Below, in pieces: positions 9,387 through 19,075 of a stretch of 64,000 bases of DNA (its first letter is position 1; each line of letters starts with the position of its first letter). The stretch covers positions 124,001 to 188,000 of the forward strand of contig MKVQ01000004.1 of NCBI GenBank assembly GCA_001899635.1, read 5' to 3'. This stretch comes from Myxococcales bacterium 68-20. Lineage in GTDB: Bacteria; Myxococcota_A; Polyangia; Polyangiales; Polyangiaceae. The position numbers and the translations under genes are program-made. The notes beneath the pieces were generated by a model. It did not search any database. It was not told where the DNA came from and saw only the letters and a list, made by a program, of their open reading frames with translations.

Positions 9387-10541
9387 TCACCGAACCTTCA
9401 GGCTCGCGAGGCTCACGAGCGCCAGGAGGATGGAGACGATCCAGAACCGGACGATGATCTTCGGCTCTGGCCAGCCCTTCTTCTCGTAGTGGTGATGTAT
9501 CGGCGCCATCAGGAAGACACGCTTGCCGGTGAGCTTGAAGCTCACGATCTGCGTGACGACGCTGAGGCCCTCGAGGAAGAAGACGCCGCCGAGGATGATC
9601 GAGAGCAGCTCGTTCTTGAGGAACACGGCGCAGGTGCCGAGTCCGCCGCCGAGCGCGAGCGCGCCGACGTCCCCCATGAAGACCTGCGCGGGATACGTGT
9701 TGTACCAGAGGAACCCGATGCCGGCGCCGACCATGGCACCGCAGAAGATCGAGAGCTCGCCGGCGCTCGCGATCTGCGGGATGTCGAGGTAGCGCGCGAC
9801 GACGAAGCGCTGCGCGACGTTCGCGATGCCGAAGGTCGCTCCGGAGAGATACGCCCAGATCAGGTACGTGCCGGAGTTGAAGATGACGGGGCCGATCGCG
9901 AGGCCGTCGAGACCGTCGGTGAAGTTCACCGCGTTCGACGTCGCGACGACGCACAGGACCGCGAACGCGATGTAGACGCCGAGCGGCAGCTCGACCGGGT
10001 GCTTCGCGAACGCGACGAACGGGATGCCGAGGCGCGTGCGGATGTCCCACCAGTCCGCCGGCACGTGCTCCTTCGCGTTGAACACGTAGACCATGACCGC
10101 GGCGGCGACGAGGAACTGACCGAGCAGCTTGTAGCGTGCGGGCAGCCCCTTCGAGTTCTTCATCCGGATTTTGAGGTAGTCGTCGAGGTACCCGATGACG
10201 CCGTAGCCGGCGGTCACCGCGGTCACCGCGAGGACGAACGTGTTCCGGAGATCGCACCAGAGGATGGTCGATCCGAGCACCGCAAGGAGGAGGAGCGCGC
10301 CTCCCATCGTCGGCGTGCCACGCTTCTTGATGTGCGCTTCGGGGATCAGCCCTTCGTCCCGAATGACTTGTCCGATCTGCTTCCTCTGCAGCGCGCGGAT
10401 GAACCACGGCGAGAAGGCGAAGCAGATGAACATCGCCGTCATCGTCGCCATGATCACGCGGAATGGGACGTAACGGAGGACGTTGAGCCACCCCAACCAG
10501 CTCGCGCTATGGCGCAAGGGATAGAGAAGCTCGTAGATCAT
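9387..10541 (-). CDS. mraY: Phospho-N-acetylmuramoyl-pentapeptide transferase
   Basis: MraY is an integral membrane enzyme that transfers phospho-MurNAc-pentapeptide to undecaprenyl phosphate, making lipid I. The 384-residue product has about ten membrane helices and family motifs KRGTPTMGG (about 93-101), NFTDGLDGLA, and the C-terminal GK-FLMAPIHHHYE loop. It is the first gene of the distal dcw half, with its own roughly 200-base upstream region shared with the divergent gene at 10741. In usual dcw order murF would lie immediately upstream; here murF is about 32 kb away. Confidence 0.97.
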   Translation of the reverse strand: MIYELLYPLRHSASWLGWLNVLRYVPFRVIMATMTAMFICFAFSPWFIRALQRKQIGQVIRDEGLIPEAHIKKRGTPTMGGALLLLAVLGSTILWCDLRNTFVLAVTAVTAGYGVIGYLDDYLKIRMKNSKGLPARYKLLGQFLVAAAVMVYVFNAKEHVPADWWDIRTRLGIPFVAFAKHPVELPLGVYIAFAVLCVVATSNAVNFTDGLDGLAIGPVIFNSGTYLIWAYLSGATFGIANVAQRFVVARYLDIPQIASAGELSIFCGAMVGAGIGFLWYNTYPAQVFMGDVGALALGGGLGTCAVFLKNELLSIILGGVFFLEGLSVVTQIVSFKLTGKRVFLMAPIHHHYEKKGWPEPKIIVRFWIVSILLALVSLASLKVR

Positions 10542-10740
10542 CGAACACCTGACGTCGCAGACTCTGGAGGATTCGGCAAAGTTTCCGGCATTTTCGAGGG
10601 ACCGTCGGACGTCCCGTGGAACGCCGGGCGGGGGCCTCCCTATGCCATGGTTGCCGCACGGATCGCGCCGTTTCCTCGAAGAAAATGCTCTCTAGCTGAG
10701 CTTCGGAGCGGCTGAGATCCAGGCGTATCGCTATGATCGC

Positions 10741-11625
10741 ATGAGGATGTTTTCGCGTGGCACGCCACTCGTCGTCTTCGTCTTCGCCGTCGTCGGCGCC
10801 GGCTGCTCGCTCTTCGTCCTGGACGAAGGCGAGTTCAGCGGAGGCGGACGGGCACCTGCCACCGAGCGTGACGCGGACGTCGCCCCGAGCGAGGCGGGCG
10901 CGAGCGATCCGGACGGAGCGTCACCTGACACTGGCGTCGATGCAGCGACGAGCCGTTACGCGAGCGCGATCCTCGCCGACGAGCCGACGCTCTACTCGCG
11001 ACTCGGCGAGAGCAAGGGGACGACGGCGAAGGCCACCGCCGGGGCGGACGGCACCTACTCCGTCGCGGGTCTCGCGCTCGGCGCGCCCGGAGCGATCGCC
11101 GGAGACCCGGATACGGCCGTGACGCTCACCGATGGGTCGGGCCGGATCACGATCGACACCGGAGCCTCGTTCGACGGCCTCGTCCCGTTCTCCGTCGAGC
11201 TCTGGGTGAAGCCCTCGCCATCGAACACGACGCTTGGGTTCGTCTTCGACCACACCTACTGGAGCGGCTCCGAGCGACGAGGATGGAACTTCCTCGCGGG
11301 CAACGAGCAGACGAACTTCGAACGGTGGGTCAGCGCCACCGACAGGAGCATCGCCTACGGCGCGCCGGTGTCCGTGGGGCAGTGGCATCATCTGGTCGGG
11401 ACCTTCGACGGCGCGACCCTGCGCGTCTACGTCGACGGCTTGCGCGTCAGCGAGTCGACCACGAGCGTGGTGCTGCCTGCGCGGACCAGCGTGCTGACGA
11501 TCGGACACCAGAGCTGCGATTGCGGCCGCTCCAACTCCTTCATCGGCGACATCGACGAGCTCGCCGTCTACGACAGGGCCCTGACGGATACGCAGATCGC
11601 CGCCCACTACGCCGCGGCGAAGTAG
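10741..11625 (+). CDS. LamG/concanavalin A-like secreted lipoprotein
   Basis: The 294-residue product has a lipoprotein signal peptide (VVGAGC, Cys about 21), a Gly/Asp/Ala-rich linker to about residue 70, and one LamG/laminin-G-like jelly-roll domain (about 75-292). Diagnostic segments are FSVELWVKP, VGQWHHLVGTFDGATLRVYVDG and the terminal GDIDELAVYDRALTDTQI. Such domains bind glycans or proteins and usually have no catalysis. It diverges from mraY and converges on the amidase. ATG 10741 is used; an in-frame ATG two codons later also fits. Confidence 0.85.
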   Translation: MRMFSRGTPLVVFVFAVVGAGCSLFVLDEGEFSGGGRAPATERDADVAPSEAGASDPDGASPDTGVDAATSRYASAILADEPTLYSRLGESKGTTAKATAGADGTYSVAGLALGAPGAIAGDPDTAVTLTDGSGRITIDTGASFDGLVPFSVELWVKPSPSNTTLGFVFDHTYWSGSERRGWNFLAGNEQTNFERWVSATDRSIAYGAPVSVGQWHHLVGTFDGATLRVYVDGLRVSESTTSVVLPARTSVLTIGHQSCDCGRSNSFIGDIDELAVYDRALTDTQIAAHYAAAK

Positions 11626-11705
11626 GCTCGGGCGAACAGTCGAAGCGAAGCGACCGAGAGCCACCTCGAGGTCGACAACGGAGACGATCCGTCAGGCCGG
11701 ACGCG

Positions 11706-13106
11706 TCAGAACAGCGCGGGGATCGAATAGGGCGGCCAGCGATCCTTCCACGGTCGCGCCGCCTCGAGCTGGTAGGCGAGGCCCAAGAGGCGCGCGTCGT
11801 TCCCCGGCGCGGCGGAGAAGTGCATGCCGATCGGCAGACCTCCGTCCTGGAAATGAAGCGGCACCGACATCGCGGGACAGCCCGCGATGTTGTGGATCGG
11901 CGTGTAGCCGACGGCACGCCCCGTACGGCGAACGAGCTCTTCACGCCCGAGGAGCGGCGAGAGGTGTCCGAGATGCCAAGGTTCGGTCGCGAGCGTCGGC
12001 GTGAGCACCACGTCGTAGCCGCGCGTCGCCTCGTGGTAGACGCGGACCGCTTGCGCGAAGGCCGCGCGCGCCCGAGCGAGCGCATCGGGGCCGCGCGCGA
12101 GAAACGCGTCGACGAGCGCCCAGGTGAAGGGCTCGAGCTCACGCTCTTGGACGGGCTCACCACGCGTCCGATCGATGGCGTCGACGATGCCCGAGACGGC
12201 CGCGCCCGCAACGACGAAGAACGCGTCCGCGAGCCCCGGCCCCTCGAACGTGGGCGGGGCGATCGGCTCGACGACGTGCCCGAGCTCGCCGAGGAGCGCG
12301 ACGGCCTCGTCGTAGGCGCGACGCACGGCAGCGTCGGGCTCCTCTCCGAGCATCGTCTGAGTCCACGTTGCGACGCGGAGCTTCCGGGCGATCGGGTCAC
12401 GCACGAAGCCGATAGGCGTGCCGTTCGAACGGTCCTCGGTGATCGCGAGAAAGAGTGCGCTGTCACGCACCGAGCGGCTGATGCAGTGCTCGCTCGTCAT
12501 GTCGGCGAAGTCCGACCTCGCCATGATCGCGGGCATCGTGCGACCGCGACTCGGCTTGAAGCCGAAGACGCCGCAAGCCGAGGCGGGCATGCGGATCGAG
12601 CCGCCACCGTCGTTCGCCTGTGCGAGCGGTACGAGGCCCGCGGCCACCGCCGCCGCGCTTCCCCCCGACGAGCCTGCAGCCGAACGCGCGAGGTCCCACG
12701 GATTGTGCGTCGCGCCCTCGAGGAGCGTCTCGGTGCTCGCGAGCAGACCGAGCTCCGACGTCGCGCTCTTGCCCACGCAGACGAGCCCGGCTTCGACGAG
12801 CCGCTTCGCATACGGCGTCTGCTGCGCTGCGACGTTGCCCGCGAAGAGGCGTGAGCCCATCGACCAACGCATCCCCGGCCACGCGATGGCGTCCTTCACG
12901 AGGAACGGCACGCCGGAGAGGGGGCCCGGTCTCGTCTGACGTGGCCGCTCGCGTGTGACGGTGACGACCGCGCGAAGCAGTGGATTCAGGGCCTCGATGC
13001 GCGCGATACATGCGTCGAACAGCTCGTCCGCGGAGACCTCTCCACGCGCGTGGAGCTCGGCCTGCGCGACGGCATCGAGGCGCGCGAGCGATGTCAGGTC
13101 GTTCAC
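11706..13106 (-). CDS. Amidase signature family enzyme
   Basis: This is a 466-residue cytoplasmic serine hydrolase of the amidase-signature family. The Ser-cisSer-Lys triad is visible: Lys at about 71 (LVKDAIAW), cis-Ser in GSSGGSAAA (about 145-153) and the nucleophile Ser at about 170 in DGGGSIRMPA. The family hydrolyses carboxamides from aliphatic or aryl amides to Glu-tRNA. There is no gatB or gatC nearby, so a role as GatA is unlikely. It converges with the LamG lipoprotein and diverges from the lipoprotein at 13231. The true substrate cannot be inferred. Confidence 0.9.
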   Translation of the reverse strand: MNDLTSLARLDAVAQAELHARGEVSADELFDACIARIEALNPLLRAVVTVTRERPRQTRPGPLSGVPFLVKDAIAWPGMRWSMGSRLFAGNVAAQQTPYAKRLVEAGLVCVGKSATSELGLLASTETLLEGATHNPWDLARSAAGSSGGSAAAVAAGLVPLAQANDGGGSIRMPASACGVFGFKPSRGRTMPAIMARSDFADMTSEHCISRSVRDSALFLAITEDRSNGTPIGFVRDPIARKLRVATWTQTMLGEEPDAAVRRAYDEAVALLGELGHVVEPIAPPTFEGPGLADAFFVVAGAAVSGIVDAIDRTRGEPVQERELEPFTWALVDAFLARGPDALARARAAFAQAVRVYHEATRGYDVVLTPTLATEPWHLGHLSPLLGREELVRRTGRAVGYTPIHNIAGCPAMSVPLHFQDGGLPIGMHFSAAPGNDARLLGLAYQLEAARPWKDRWPPYSIPALF

Positions 13107-13230
13107 GGCCGGAACGTACCCGACGCGCTGCGGCGCGGGGAGGGCCCACGAAAGCTCAGCCGATGAACGGCCGGAGCTCGTTCGCAGTCAAAACGTCGAA
13201 ATCGAGGAGGCGAAGCGGTAACGTCTGGTT

Positions 13231-14856
13231 GTGCTTCAGACGCGGCTCCTCGCTTGCCTCGCGGTGACGACCGTCACTCTCACGACGCTCATCCACTGCG
13301 GCGGCGACCCTTCGAATGGTTCCGCGCCCCGCGAAGACGCGAGCCCCGATGGGCCGATACGCAAACGCGACGCAGGGCCCGATGCCGAAGGCCCGACGAG
13401 CCTCGGCCCGCCGACCGAGGGTGGAGGCAGCCGATTCAAGCCGATGAACGTCGTGCGGACGTTCGACGACGGCACGAGCGACGTCCAGTTCGCCGATCTG
13501 TTCATGGACACGAAGCTGAGCTCGATGTGCTTCATCGACGCCGTCGGGTCGAGCATGCATCGATGCATGCCCTTCCTGGAGGACGCCTTCGAGGGATTCG
13601 CGGACTCATCGTGCTCGGTGCCGGCGGTCGTCCTGTCGAGCTCACTTTCGGGCGCCACCGGTTTCGCGCGGCTCCCTGACGGCACGAGTTGCGAGCCTCG
13701 CATCGTGACGTTGAGCGGGCTCCGCCAAGGGCCGGCCTATCGACGGAGGTCCGGCACGTGCGAACGATACTCGGAGAACGCCCACTACACGACGCTACGC
13801 ACCGCGATCCCGCTCGACACGTTCGGCGCCTTCACGAGAACGACGGACACCACCGACTTCCCTCGCGAGCGCAGCGGCACGAAGCTCGCTCTCGAACGTT
13901 GGCGTTTCACCGCGGAGGATGGCAGCTTCCAGGTGCGAGCGCCGCGCGTCATCGACGTCTTGCGAGACGCAGAGGGCTCGGTCCAGCTGGCAATGGATCG
14001 TCAGCTCCGCTTCTTTCCATCGTCGTCGAGCCTGTGGCCTGATCTCCAGTTCGCCGACGCGACGTGCACGACGCCGCTGCTCCGGTTCGCGTCGAACGCC
14101 CCGCCGGCGTGTCACGCAGACCCTCGCCGCTCGAACATCGCACTGAAGACCGAGCGCATCGAGGCAGGTTGCAACGGCACACGGGCCGTCCGTGAGCCGA
14201 ACTCCCCTCCTCTCGAGCTCGTCCATCGCATGAAGCAGGGGACATGCAGTGAGGCCGAGCCGACCTACTCCTCGAATCGGCTCCATCCGGCGCAAACACT
14301 CGAGGAGATCGCGCAGGACTCGCTCGTCGCCGTCACCCGAACGCTCGTGACGACGACCAAGCACACGACGGCAGGCTCGAAGCTCGAGGCGCGGTCGGTC
14401 CTCATCTCGAGCGCGGACGGCTTCGAGCTCGAAGAGCGAGCGACGCGCTTCTACTTGCGCAAGTACGACGTGCCCTGCGAAGCCGGCTACCACTCGCACT
14501 CCGGCGACGAGCGATGCGTGCCCGACGTGCCTTGGGAGCAGGCCGGCCAGCTGTTCGCGGATGCCGCCTGCACCGAGCGGCTCCTCACGCTCCCCGACCG
14601 CGCCGGCTGCGAGCCCGTACGTCTCTACCGTGGCTCGAGCTCGAGCGTCGGCGGCAGCGGCATCTTCGAGCGGCCGCCGGGCCCCCCGGTGTCGGCGGAG
14701 ACCATCTACCGCAAGGAGGACGGCGGCGAGTGCCTCCCGGTCGCCGCGAACTACGGCTCGTACGTCCATTTCCCGATGGGCACGCCCGTGGAAATACCGC
14801 TGTCGGAGCTCCCGCGGCTCACGGACCGCTATGTCGTAGTGGCCGACGATCTTTGA
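13231..14856 (+). CDS. Cysteine-containing secreted protein of unknown function
   Basis: The 541-residue product starts at GTG 13231. It has a hydrophobic signal segment ending TLIHCGGD (Cys about 24, a poor but possible lipobox), then an Asp/Pro/Ala linker, then a region with many paired cysteines. Short similar units recur, such as LQFADATCTTPLL and QLFADAACTERLL, suggesting a repeated small beta domain stabilised by disulfides. No enzymatic motif is recognised. The nearest purine-rich stretch (GAGGAGG at 13204) is too far for a normal ribosome site, so the start is uncertain. It stands alone between divergent and same-strand genes. Confidence 0.75.
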   Translation: MLQTRLLACLAVTTVTLTTLIHCGGDPSNGSAPREDASPDGPIRKRDAGPDAEGPTSLGPPTEGGGSRFKPMNVVRTFDDGTSDVQFADLFMDTKLSSMCFIDAVGSSMHRCMPFLEDAFEGFADSSCSVPAVVLSSSLSGATGFARLPDGTSCEPRIVTLSGLRQGPAYRRRSGTCERYSENAHYTTLRTAIPLDTFGAFTRTTDTTDFPRERSGTKLALERWRFTAEDGSFQVRAPRVIDVLRDAEGSVQLAMDRQLRFFPSSSSLWPDLQFADATCTTPLLRFASNAPPACHADPRRSNIALKTERIEAGCNGTRAVREPNSPPLELVHRMKQGTCSEAEPTYSSNRLHPAQTLEEIAQDSLVAVTRTLVTTTKHTTAGSKLEARSVLISSADGFELEERATRFYLRKYDVPCEAGYHSHSGDERCVPDVPWEQAGQLFADAACTERLLTLPDRAGCEPVRLYRGSSSSVGGSGIFERPPGPPVSAETIYRKEDGGECLPVAANYGSYVHFPMGTPVEIPLSELPRLTDRYVVVADDL

Positions 14857-15073
14857 GGCGCTCTCGTTCGATGATCGCGGGCGGCACGAGCGCCAGCAGG
14901 TGGAGCGCTTGCGCCCGCGAATTGAGGTCAGGTCAGCACGGCTTACCGACCGAGCATCACTGAGGCAGGCATCTCCCGCGGATTGTCAGGTACGACATCG
15001 AAGGGTTGTCGGCGCGGCTCCAGGACTCTCCCTTGCCGATGCACCGCCTCGGCGTGGTAGTCGTCGCCCCGCC

Positions 15074-18073
15074 ATGCGGCCGTCGCTCGACCCCCTCCGC
15101 TATTCGCTTCGCGCCCTCGACGAGATGGCGCGCGAGCAGGCGAGCGTCGCGCCTCCGCCGCGGGTCGATGAGCCGCTGTTCTCGCCCCACCCGGTCTTGC
15201 GCCCGATGGCCCGGGACGGCGCGGCGCTGTCGCTTCGGCTCTTCACCGACGCCGACGACGACGCGACCGCGCTCGTCCTCGGCGACGCCTCCTCCCATCG
15301 CTTCGATCCGATCCCTGCCCGCGCGGCGACGCTGTTCGACGCCCACGCCGCGCTCATCGCCCGAAACGGTGAGGACGACATGGTCCTCGGCTTCCCGCTG
15401 GTGACCTTCGTCCAGCAGGGCAGCACACGCGTCGCACCGCTCATCTCCCGCGGAGGCGTGCGCGCGCGATGGATGCTCGGACAGCGGGGCTGGGAGCTTC
15501 CACGAGACGCGTCCGCCGGCGTGCCGTTCTCGCCACCCGATGCGCTCGAGATCGAGGTCGCCGGAGACGAAAACACGTACGCGCTGCACGGCGGCGTGTG
15601 GCACTTCCTCTTCGGGTTCGATGGCGCGACCCTCGCGCGGATCGGGGCCACAGGGCGTCGAGGGACCTCCGCGCTCGTGCGCGCCGCGACACGCGCGCTC
15701 GAGAGCGGCGCCGAGGACGTCGAGCCGGACACGACGATCGAGAGCGGACCGCTCACCAAAGACGAGCTGCAGGCGTTCTGCGAAGCGGCGGCGACGCGCG
15801 CCGCGCCGAGCCGCGCCCTCCGGTGCCATCCGCACGGGCTCCTGATGTTGCCGCCGCGTGGCGATCCGACGAGCGGCCTCCGAACCGAGCTCCGCGCATT
15901 GCTCGACGAGCGGGCGCCCGAACGAGGCCCGCTCGCGGTCTACCTCGGCGCCTCGGCCGCCCCAGCCGATGAGCAATCCGTCTGGACGAGCGGGAAGGTC
16001 CCACCGACGCCGTCGCAGCTCACTGCCGCGCGCGCGTTCGAGGGAACGCAGGATCTCGTCGCCGTGCGTGGTCCGCCGGGCTGCGGGAAGACTGCGCTGC
16101 TCCATCACGTGACCGCGCAGACCGTCGTCGCGTGCGCGCTCGGCGACGTCTGGGTGAAGGCACCGTCGCGGATCGCGCCATGGCCGCTCGTGGTGACGAG
16201 CACCAACAACGCCGCCGTCGACCACGCGCTCTCGCCGTTCGTGAACGCGCCGGCAATCCCGGTGGCGCTCCGGCTCGGCAACCGGCGCACGCTCGCCGAA
16301 GAGACCGCCACCGCCCTCGCCTTTGCGATCGACGCCTTGCAGGCACCGGGCGAGGCGACGCTCGTCGAGGCGCGCGAAGCCTTCGAGGCACTGGCGCGGC
16401 CGGTACGCGCGCACCTTCGCGATCGAGCCGCCACTCGCAAGGCGCGTGAATCGCGCTCGGCTCGCCGACGGCAGCTCGAGCAGCGTGCAGCTACGCTCAG
16501 GCAGACGCTCGCGGAGACGCTCGCAGCTCTTCCCGACGGCGACCCGCCGCCCGTGGGGCTCTCCGATCTCGACGAGGCGATGCAGGCCCTCCGCGAGCAC
16601 TTGGAAGCGGCGTCGCGCCTCGCGCCGCTCCACCTCGATGGCAAGAAGCCGTCGGTCGAGCGCGCGTGCGAGAAGTGGGCACGAGCCAATGCGCTCCGCG
16701 CCCCGCGGGTCGAGCCTGTGCTTCGGAGCCTGTCGCTCGAGACACCGTTCGGCGCGCTCGACGCCGCACGACCACGCGAGGACGTGACGCGCCAGCAGAG
16801 CGCGATGGGGGCGACGCTCGCGCAGCTGGAACGCGTGCGTGCCCTCCTCGCCGCTCCCGAGCTGCGTCGCGAGCTCGCCAGCGTCGAGTCCGAGCTCGCG
16901 GTCGCTCCGTCCGAAGCGTCTGGGTTTTCGCCGGACCCCGCGCTCTACGATGCCGCGCTCGTCGTGCGCGACGCCTGGGCCCGCGCACACCGCACCACGC
17001 TCGTTCCGCGCCTCTCTGCGGCGCTGGCCGCGGTGCGCGAGGAGTGGAGCGGCCCACGCAAGCCGCTGTCTCAGCTGCTCTGCGAGCTCGCGCCGCTGTT
17101 CCCGCTTGCAGGATGCACACTTCTGTCCATGCGCGCGTCGTTTCCGCTCGAGCCCGACGTCATCGAGCGGCTCGTGATCGACGAGGCGGCGCAATGCGCC
17201 CCGGTCTACGCCGTCCCGGCCTTGGCGCGGGCGCGACGTGCGTTGCTCGCGGGCGACACGGCGCAGCTCCCGCCGGTCTACACGCTCGATCCACGCGTCG
17301 ACGAGCGACTCGCGCGCGGGCTCCACGAGACCTCCGTCACGCCGTTTCGAATGGGAGCCGACTGCACATCCTCGGCGCAAGCCACGGCGGAGCCGCGCGC
17401 GCGGACACGCCTCGCGCTCGTCGAGCACTTCCGCTCGCAGCGCGAGATCGTCGCGCTCTCCTCGCGCTGGAGCGGCTACGACCTGGACGTGCGCACGACC
17501 TCCCGCTCGCTGCGAGCGATCTCTCCGCGCCTCGTATCGCCGGTGACGGTCCTCCCGGTGCGAGGGCACGGCGGACGCGCCCCCGAGGGGGTCGTCAACG
17601 AGGCCGAGGCCATCCACACCGTCGACCTCGTGGCCGAGCTCCTCGCGGACGGCATCGAACCGGCGGACATCGCCGTCCTCACGCCGTTCGTGGGCCAGTG
17701 CGTCCGTGTCGAACGGGAGCTGCTCGCGCGCGGCCTCCTCCAGCGCGGAGGCGTGCTCGTGAGCACGGTGCACAGGCTGCAGGGCGGCGAACGGCGCGTC
17801 ATCGTCTTCTCGGTGGCCGCGACCCAGCGGCGGCACCTGCGCTGGCTCGCCGAACGGCCGCATCTTCTCCACGTCGCGACGAGCCGTGCCCAGGATCATC
17901 TCGTGGTGCTGCTCGATCCGGAGGCGCTCGCCGATGAGCCCGCGCTCGCGCCGTTCCGTGAGCATCTTCGGAGCACGCCCGCGGGAACCGCGTCGCTCCA
18001 TCACGAGCTCGAAGCTATCGACGCGTCGACGATGGGCAGTTCCCCTGTGCGTGCGCCACGATGGCCTCGATGA
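15074..18073 (+). CDS. Superfamily 1 (Upf1/AAA_11-AAA_12-like) helicase with novel N-terminus
   Basis: The predicted cytoplasmic ATPase has 999 residues. The helicase core carries Walker A GPPGCGKT (about 333-340), Walker B DEAAQC (about 703-708), motif III GDTAQLPPV, motif IV region EHFRSQREIV, motif V STVHRLQGGERR and motif VI HVATSRAQDH. A charged insert of about 350 residues, rich in Arg/Glu/Ala and probably helical, separates Walker A from Walker B, as in Upf1/Dna2-like helicases. The first roughly 320 residues match no family I recognise. No nuclease motif follows the core. ATG 15074 is preferred over upstream in-frame starts, which would only add a low-complexity Arg-rich leader. Its last 59 bases overlap the convergent LysR gene. 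Confidence 0.85.
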   Translation: MRPSLDPLRYSLRALDEMAREQASVAPPPRVDEPLFSPHPVLRPMARDGAALSLRLFTDADDDATALVLGDASSHRFDPIPARAATLFDAHAALIARNGEDDMVLGFPLVTFVQQGSTRVAPLISRGGVRARWMLGQRGWELPRDASAGVPFSPPDALEIEVAGDENTYALHGGVWHFLFGFDGATLARIGATGRRGTSALVRAATRALESGAEDVEPDTTIESGPLTKDELQAFCEAAATRAAPSRALRCHPHGLLMLPPRGDPTSGLRTELRALLDERAPERGPLAVYLGASAAPADEQSVWTSGKVPPTPSQLTAARAFEGTQDLVAVRGPPGCGKTALLHHVTAQTVVACALGDVWVKAPSRIAPWPLVVTSTNNAAVDHALSPFVNAPAIPVALRLGNRRTLAEETATALAFAIDALQAPGEATLVEAREAFEALARPVRAHLRDRAATRKARESRSARRRQLEQRAATLRQTLAETLAALPDGDPPPVGLSDLDEAMQALREHLEAASRLAPLHLDGKKPSVERACEKWARANALRAPRVEPVLRSLSLETPFGALDAARPREDVTRQQSAMGATLAQLERVRALLAAPELRRELASVESELAVAPSEASGFSPDPALYDAALVVRDAWARAHRTTLVPRLSAALAAVREEWSGPRKPLSQLLCELAPLFPLAGCTLLSMRASFPLEPDVIERLVIDEAAQCAPVYAVPALARARRALLAGDTAQLPPVYTLDPRVDERLARGLHETSVTPFRMGADCTSSAQATAEPRARTRLALVEHFRSQREIVALSSRWSGYDLDVRTTSRSLRAISPRLVSPVTVLPVRGHGGRAPEGVVNEAEAIHTVDLVAELLADGIEPADIAVLTPFVGQCVRVERELLARGLLQRGGVLVSTVHRLQGGERRVIVFSVAATQRRHLRWLAERPHLLHVATSRAQDHLVVLLDPEALADEPALAPFREHLRSTPAGTASLHHELEAIDASTMGSSPVRAPRWPR

Positions 18074-18935
18074 GCTTCGTCACACGGAGCGGCGTGTGGC
18101 GGAGCGCCGGGTAGACGAGCTGCATGGTCTCCCCGCGAACGACGTAGTCGGGGAGCACGCGCTCGAGCGCTTCTTGCTTCGGATCGCTGGCAGGCAGGTG
18201 CAACGGTAGCAGCGCGAGCCCGCCGTGCGCGGCGGCAGCGGCCATGGCACCGAGGAGATCGTCGACGCGAAGATGGCCGTCGACCGGGACGACCACGGTC
18301 CCCGACGGTCCGGTCAACCTCCAGCGATCCTTCTTCCCCGAAGGACCACGCAGGATGCAGTCGTGGTCGACCAGATCGCCCGGTCGCCGCGGCGTGTCGT
18401 ACTCGCGAAGATAGGTGGCCGTCGCGTAGACGCCGGCATCGAGTGTCCCGAGCGAACGGACCTTCGACGACGAGTCGGTCAGCTTTCCCGCGGCCACGAC
18501 GAGATCGAAGCCGTCGCGCACCGGGTCGACCTGCCGGCCCGTCACGCTCAGCTCGATCTTCACCTTCGGGTAGTTCCGCACGAAGGTCGTGAGAACGGGC
18601 GGGAGGAGCGCCGTCGCGACGTTCGCCGGCGCAGCGACGCGGACGAGCCCGTGCGGTGTCGTCTTGTCGATCCGGATCTCCTCACGAGCCTCGTCGAGCG
18701 CCGCGATGCCCTTCGAGGCCGTCCGGAGGAACACCTGACCGGCCTCGGTGAGCCTGAATCGCCGGCTGCTCCGGACGACGAGCTCGACGCCCAGCTCGGC
18801 CTCGAGCTGACTGAGCCCGCGACTGACGGATGACTTGGGTCGCTTGAGCTGCTCGGCCGCGGCGGTCACACCGCCGGCGTTGGCGATCCGTACGAACATC
18901 GCGACGCGATTGAAGTCGAGGTGCTCTGTATCCAC
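18015..18935 (-). CDS. LysR-family transcriptional regulator
   Basis: This is a LysR regulator with an N-terminal winged helix-turn-helix (LDFNRVAMFVRIANAGGVTAAAEQL, given here as its opening only, residues about 5-60) and a C-terminal periplasmic-binding-like effector domain (about 90-295). Length is about 306 residues from GTG 18935. The ATGs at 19001 or 18992 are alternatives, and no start has a strong ribosome site. It diverges from the DoxX-like gene, the classical arrangement for a LysR regulator and its target. Its C-terminal codons overlap the helicase C-terminus on the other strand. Confidence 0.9.
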   Translation of the reverse strand: MDTEHLDFNRVAMFVRIANAGGVTAAAEQLKRPKSSVSRGLSQLEAELGVELVVRSSRRFRLTEAGQVFLRTASKGIAALDEAREEIRIDKTTPHGLVRVAAPANVATALLPPVLTTFVRNYPKVKIELSVTGRQVDPVRDGFDLVVAAGKLTDSSSKVRSLGTLDAGVYATATYLREYDTPRRPGDLVDHDCILRGPSGKKDRWRLTGPSGTVVVPVDGHLRVDDLLGAMAAAAAHGGLALLPLHLPASDPKQEALERVLPDYVVRGETMQLVYPALRHTPLRVTKLIEAIVAHAQGNCPSSTRR

Positions 18936-19075
18936 ATCCTTTGCTCTACACGAGCGACGGCGACGATGCGCGCAATCGAGCGCGGATTCCATTCGTTCCA
19001 TTTCGAGCAACTCATCGTTCGATCGAGACTGCGCCCGCTCGCCAAACATCCGACGGGGCCTGGAGGATTGATTCC

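Noticed and set aside
8472-10715. An open frame of about 750 codons on the plus strand opposite murD and mraY
   Set aside because: Composition is typical of antisense shadows in very GC-rich DNA, and murD and mraY on the other strand are certain.
14957-18004. A roughly 1000-codon minus-strand frame opposite the helicase
   Set aside because: Arg/Glu-rich antisense translation without domain; the helicase motifs on the plus strand are complete.
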